From: Rhodococcus rhodnii
GTDB taxonomy: Bacteria; Actinomycetota; Actinomycetes; Mycobacteriales; Pseudonocardiaceae
Length of the DNA stretch: 64,000 bases
Direction: 5' to 3'
Assembly: GCA_000720375.1 (NCBI GenBank)
Contig: JOAA01000026.1
Span: forward strand, 124,001 to 188,000
The notes beneath the pieces were generated by a model. That model did no database searches and was not told where the DNA came from. It saw nothing but the letters and a program-made list of their open reading frames with translations. How positions within the stretch are numbered: the first letter of the stretch is position 1; each line of letters starts with the position of its first letter. Below, piece by piece: positions 61,978-64,000 of the stretch. Made by a program: the position numbers and the translations under genes.

Positions 61978-63102
61978 TCACATGGCGTTTCTTGCCTCGT
62001 AGAGGTCCGACAGCGACCGCAACAGTGTGGCGATCTCGGCGCGCTGGTTCACACCGAACTTCCGGAGGATCCGTGAGACGTGGGTCTTGGCGGTGAGCTC
62101 CGTGATGTACAGGACCCGTGCTATCTCCTTGTTGTTGCGGCCCTGGGCGATCAGCGCCGCGACCTCGCGTTCCCTCGGGGTCAGCCGGGACAGCAGGCTG
62201 CTCGACTTCTCGGCAGGCTGGACGAGCAGTTCGAAGGTCTCGGTCTGCATGACGTCGCAGATGTCGCTGACATCCTGGACAGCGCGACGGATGTCGTGGC
62301 CCGCGCCCGCCGCCATGTGCCGGGCGTGGTCGATACTGTGCCGAAGCAGCCGGAACTTGCCCGAGATCTCCTCGACCAGTTCAGGCAGTGACATCTCGTC
62401 CGCACTCGGGCGTGGCGTCCCCGGTCGCCTCCCGCTGTGCAGCCGGTTGCCAGCGCGTTGATGAGTGATCACGTTCATCATCGTCTGAGCAAGGCGCCAG
62501 AACGCGGAAACGGTTGCGCCGTCGTACGAGCTCGCCTGATACGACTGGATCGCGGCCTGTCCGGCCACCCGCTGGACACCGTCCACTTCGGCGATGAGAG
62601 GTACGACCACCGCGTCCTTGGACTTCAGTCGCGCTTCTGGAAGCGAGGAGCCTCGCCGCACCAGCGCTCCCTGATCGAGAGAGAAGGTGTACGGTCGTTG
62701 CTGTTCGATCATCCACGCACACATGTCGTTTTCGCCGTAGATGTGGAAATTCGGGTCGCGATACCCGTTGTCGTCGAAGTTGTACGGAAAGGCGACGACG
62801 TTTCCGTCCTGGAAGAAGGCGACGTGGAAAGCGTCGACACGGCAGATCTTGCTCATCGTGATGTGCAGATGGTGGTAGAGCTGGTAGCGTCCGCCGTCGG
62901 TTAATCGTCGCATTTCGCGGTCCGCGGCCCGAATGACCGCGTCCACCGGAGGGGAGTAGGCGGAATGTCTTTCGAAGCTCTCGGCGTGCTCCCTGGATCC
63001 GGCAACCGGTGAATCGCCGCGTTCGACAAACAACACTGATCCCCCCAGATGCCGGCAAGTCGCGCTAGGGCGGGCCAGCTGGATTCGGTTATTGCCTGTC
63101 AT
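61978..63102 (-). CDS. LuxR-type response regulator-like protein with N-terminal sensory domain
   Basis: Product of 374 aa from ATG 63102; GTG 63036, preceded by GGGGGG, may be the true start (352 aa). Residues ~60-240 look like a GAF-type sensor (ITMSKICRVDAFHVAFFQDG, AVVVPLIAEVDGVQRVAGQA). A helical linker follows, then a LuxR HTH: LTPREREVAALIAQGRNNKE and IARVLYITELTAKTHVSRIL. It is DNA-binding and perhaps senses a small ligand. No partner kinase is adjacent. It is convergent with the ATPase (7 bp gap) and divergent from the MFS gene. Confidence 0.85.
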   Translation of the reverse strand: MTGNNRIQLARPSATCRHLGGSVLFVERGDSPVAGSREHAESFERHSAYSPPVDAVIRAADREMRRLTDGGRYQLYHHLHITMSKICRVDAFHVAFFQDGNVVAFPYNFDDNGYRDPNFHIYGENDMCAWMIEQQRPYTFSLDQGALVRRGSSLPEARLKSKDAVVVPLIAEVDGVQRVAGQAAIQSYQASSYDGATVSAFWRLAQTMMNVITHQRAGNRLHSGRRPGTPRPSADEMSLPELVEEISGKFRLLRHSIDHARHMAAGAGHDIRRAVQDVSDICDVMQTETFELLVQPAEKSSSLLSRLTPREREVAALIAQGRNNKEIARVLYITELTAKTHVSRILRKFGVNQRAEIATLLRSLSDLYEARNAM

Positions 63103-63560
63103 CCTACGATACTCACATTCGCCGTTTAGTCAAGAGCGATGTGTGACGCCGTCATGGAAACCGATATTGACGCGTTCCCGGTGCGTCTTCGCGGACAGCC
63201 ATGATCAACACGCTGGTCGCGCCCGCGTTCGCAAGGTCTCGCTGACTGAACCGGCCTTCAATGCGTGCAATTTCCGGCGCGATTAGAACGGACTTTTCTC
63301 GCATTGTGCTCGTAAGCCGGAAGTATTGCGGTCGCGGACGTCGCCTGCCCGCATGCCGGGTCGTGCGGTTGGAACCGGCGCGGGTGGCCCGTCCAACTGC
63401 TCACCCGAGCTCCTTGTGCAGTTGGACAGAGTACATCTTGGTGGTATTTCGGCTAGATCCACTTGACGAGAACCGCGCACGATGGAGAATGAATAGTCTG
63501 TGGGATGCGAGTGGCCTGCCTGCTACGCCATTCGGGTGCAATGGGGGTGAAATTTGCGGT
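63103..63560. other. Intergenic region, no gene seen
   Basis: This 458-bp stretch between the divergent LuxR-type regulator and the MFS transporter is less GC-rich than its surroundings. Short open frames here lack ribosome sites and coding-like composition. It probably carries both promoters; no clear hairpin or operator was found. Confidence 0.6.
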
Positions 63561-64000
63561 ATGCGCGGCAATTGGTTGCGTGAGAAGTCGGTTTCGCTGA
63601 CCTCTTTCGGCGCGGCCAACTATCTGCTGCTCGGGCAGTTTCTCACCACCATTGGCACCGGGGCGATTCTGGCGACGGCGACCATCTTCCTGATTCGCTC
63701 GGTGCAGCTGCCGCCGGTCGAGGTCGGCATCGGCATGGCCGTCGTCGCGGCGATCGGCTTCGTGGCGCTGTTCGGGATCGGGCCGGCGGTGGATCGTTTC
63801 GGCCCACGTGAGGTCACCATCATTTCGACCGTGGTGGCGGCCACCGCCACGGCGTGCTTCGTGTGGATCGACTCCCTTCCGACGTTCATACTTTTCGAAG
63901 GTCTGTCCAATACCGGCTTGATCGGTATGGGGGTCGGGCAACGTGCACTGATCGGGCGAATCATGGAGGCGGGTGACCGCGTCCGCTATCAGGCCTACAG
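63561..64000 (+). CDS. MFS transporter, 5' part only
   Basis: From ATG 63561 an open frame runs off the window end, giving 146 residues: MRGNWLREKSVSLTSFGAAN then YLLLGQFLTTIGTGAILATA, with spans at EVGIGMAVVAAIGFVALFGI and STVVAATATACFVW. The loop GPAVDRFGPREVTII is the MFS loop 2-3 signature. Third codon positions are G/C-rich, supporting coding. The ribosome site is weak. Substrate and length cannot be known from this window. Confidence 0.82.
   Translation, partial: MRGNWLREKSVSLTSFGAANYLLLGQFLTTIGTGAILATATIFLIRSVQLPPVEVGIGMAVVAAIGFVALFGIGPAVDRFGPREVTIISTVVAATATACFVWIDSLPTFILFEGLSNTGLIGMGVGQRALIGRIMEAGDRVRYQAY

Noticed and set aside
63092..63286. Small plus-strand frame of 64 codons upstream of the last MFS gene
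   Set aside because: Overlaps the regulator start, has no ribosome site and its composition is not coding-like.
1..64000. CRISPR arrays, tRNA/rRNA genes, prophage or integrative-element borders
   Set aside because: No regularly spaced repeats, cloverleaf-like sequences, integrase or phage structural genes were seen.

Overview
The window is GC-rich throughout, genes often overlap by ATGA, several starts are GTG, and regulators are mostly TetR, GntR, LuxR-LAL, MerR and ArsR. Giant secreted Rhs and LamG proteins are also present. This fits a large actinomycete chromosome, most likely Pseudonocardiaceae (inference from gene style, not a database match). No tRNA, rRNA, CRISPR array, phage module or replication origin was seen.

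Layout. (1) 1-1141: 5' part of an ISL3-family transposase gene, broken by an exact 23-bp tandem duplication. (2) 1325-9739: two divergent giant TPR-CHAT (caspase-like) proteins. (3) 9784-14339: TetR with a two-site operator and a small membrane protein, a DUF4396 remnant, then a GntR / NCS1 permease / hydantoin-racemase set. (4) 14386-21754: secreted serine hydrolase and a cell-envelope glycan group (PIG-V-type mannosyltransferase, GT2, YfhO-like membrane protein, PIG-L deacetylase). (5) 21751-23984: TetR-CocE hydrolase operon. (6) 24141-31419: what looks like a decayed peptide or natural-product locus. A YcaO-like protein and an asparagine synthetase have each lost an internal stretch that should hold the ATP-binding core. 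Between them is an intact MFS exporter, followed by an atypical SDR and a LAL regulator. (7) 31463-32893: permuted-papain amidase, a 51-aa membrane peptide and an SRPBCC protein.

(8) 32953-51757 is the most striking part. It holds a 1945-aa secreted DNRLRE/LamG protein and two giant Rhs/YD-repeat proteins pointing at each other. Their ~5 kb bodies are closely related inverted repeats, but the tips after the HINT (pretoxin) domain are unrelated. The only gene between the tips is a small XRE regulator; no obvious immunity gene is there. The same motif (GGTTTCAGCC-N4-CTGAA) lies upstream of both Rhs genes. Recombination between the arms could swap tips between the two promoters (inference).

(9) 51881-55637: alpha/beta hydrolase, DUF402 protein, a fulvocin C-related bacteriocin-like protein (thioredoxin-like N-terminus, Tat-like segment, eight-cysteine C-terminus) and a membrane protein. 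(10) 55644-58851: FAD oxidoreductase, membrane protein and TetR, preceded by a 14-bp inverted repeat that carries both divergent -10 boxes. (11) 58859-61970: metal resistance, comprising MerR with a textbook 20-bp-spacer promoter driving a leaderless CC-motif gene, then CadC-like ArsR and an SPC-type P-type ATPase. (12) 61978-64000: LuxR-type regulator and the start of an MFS transporter that runs off the edge.
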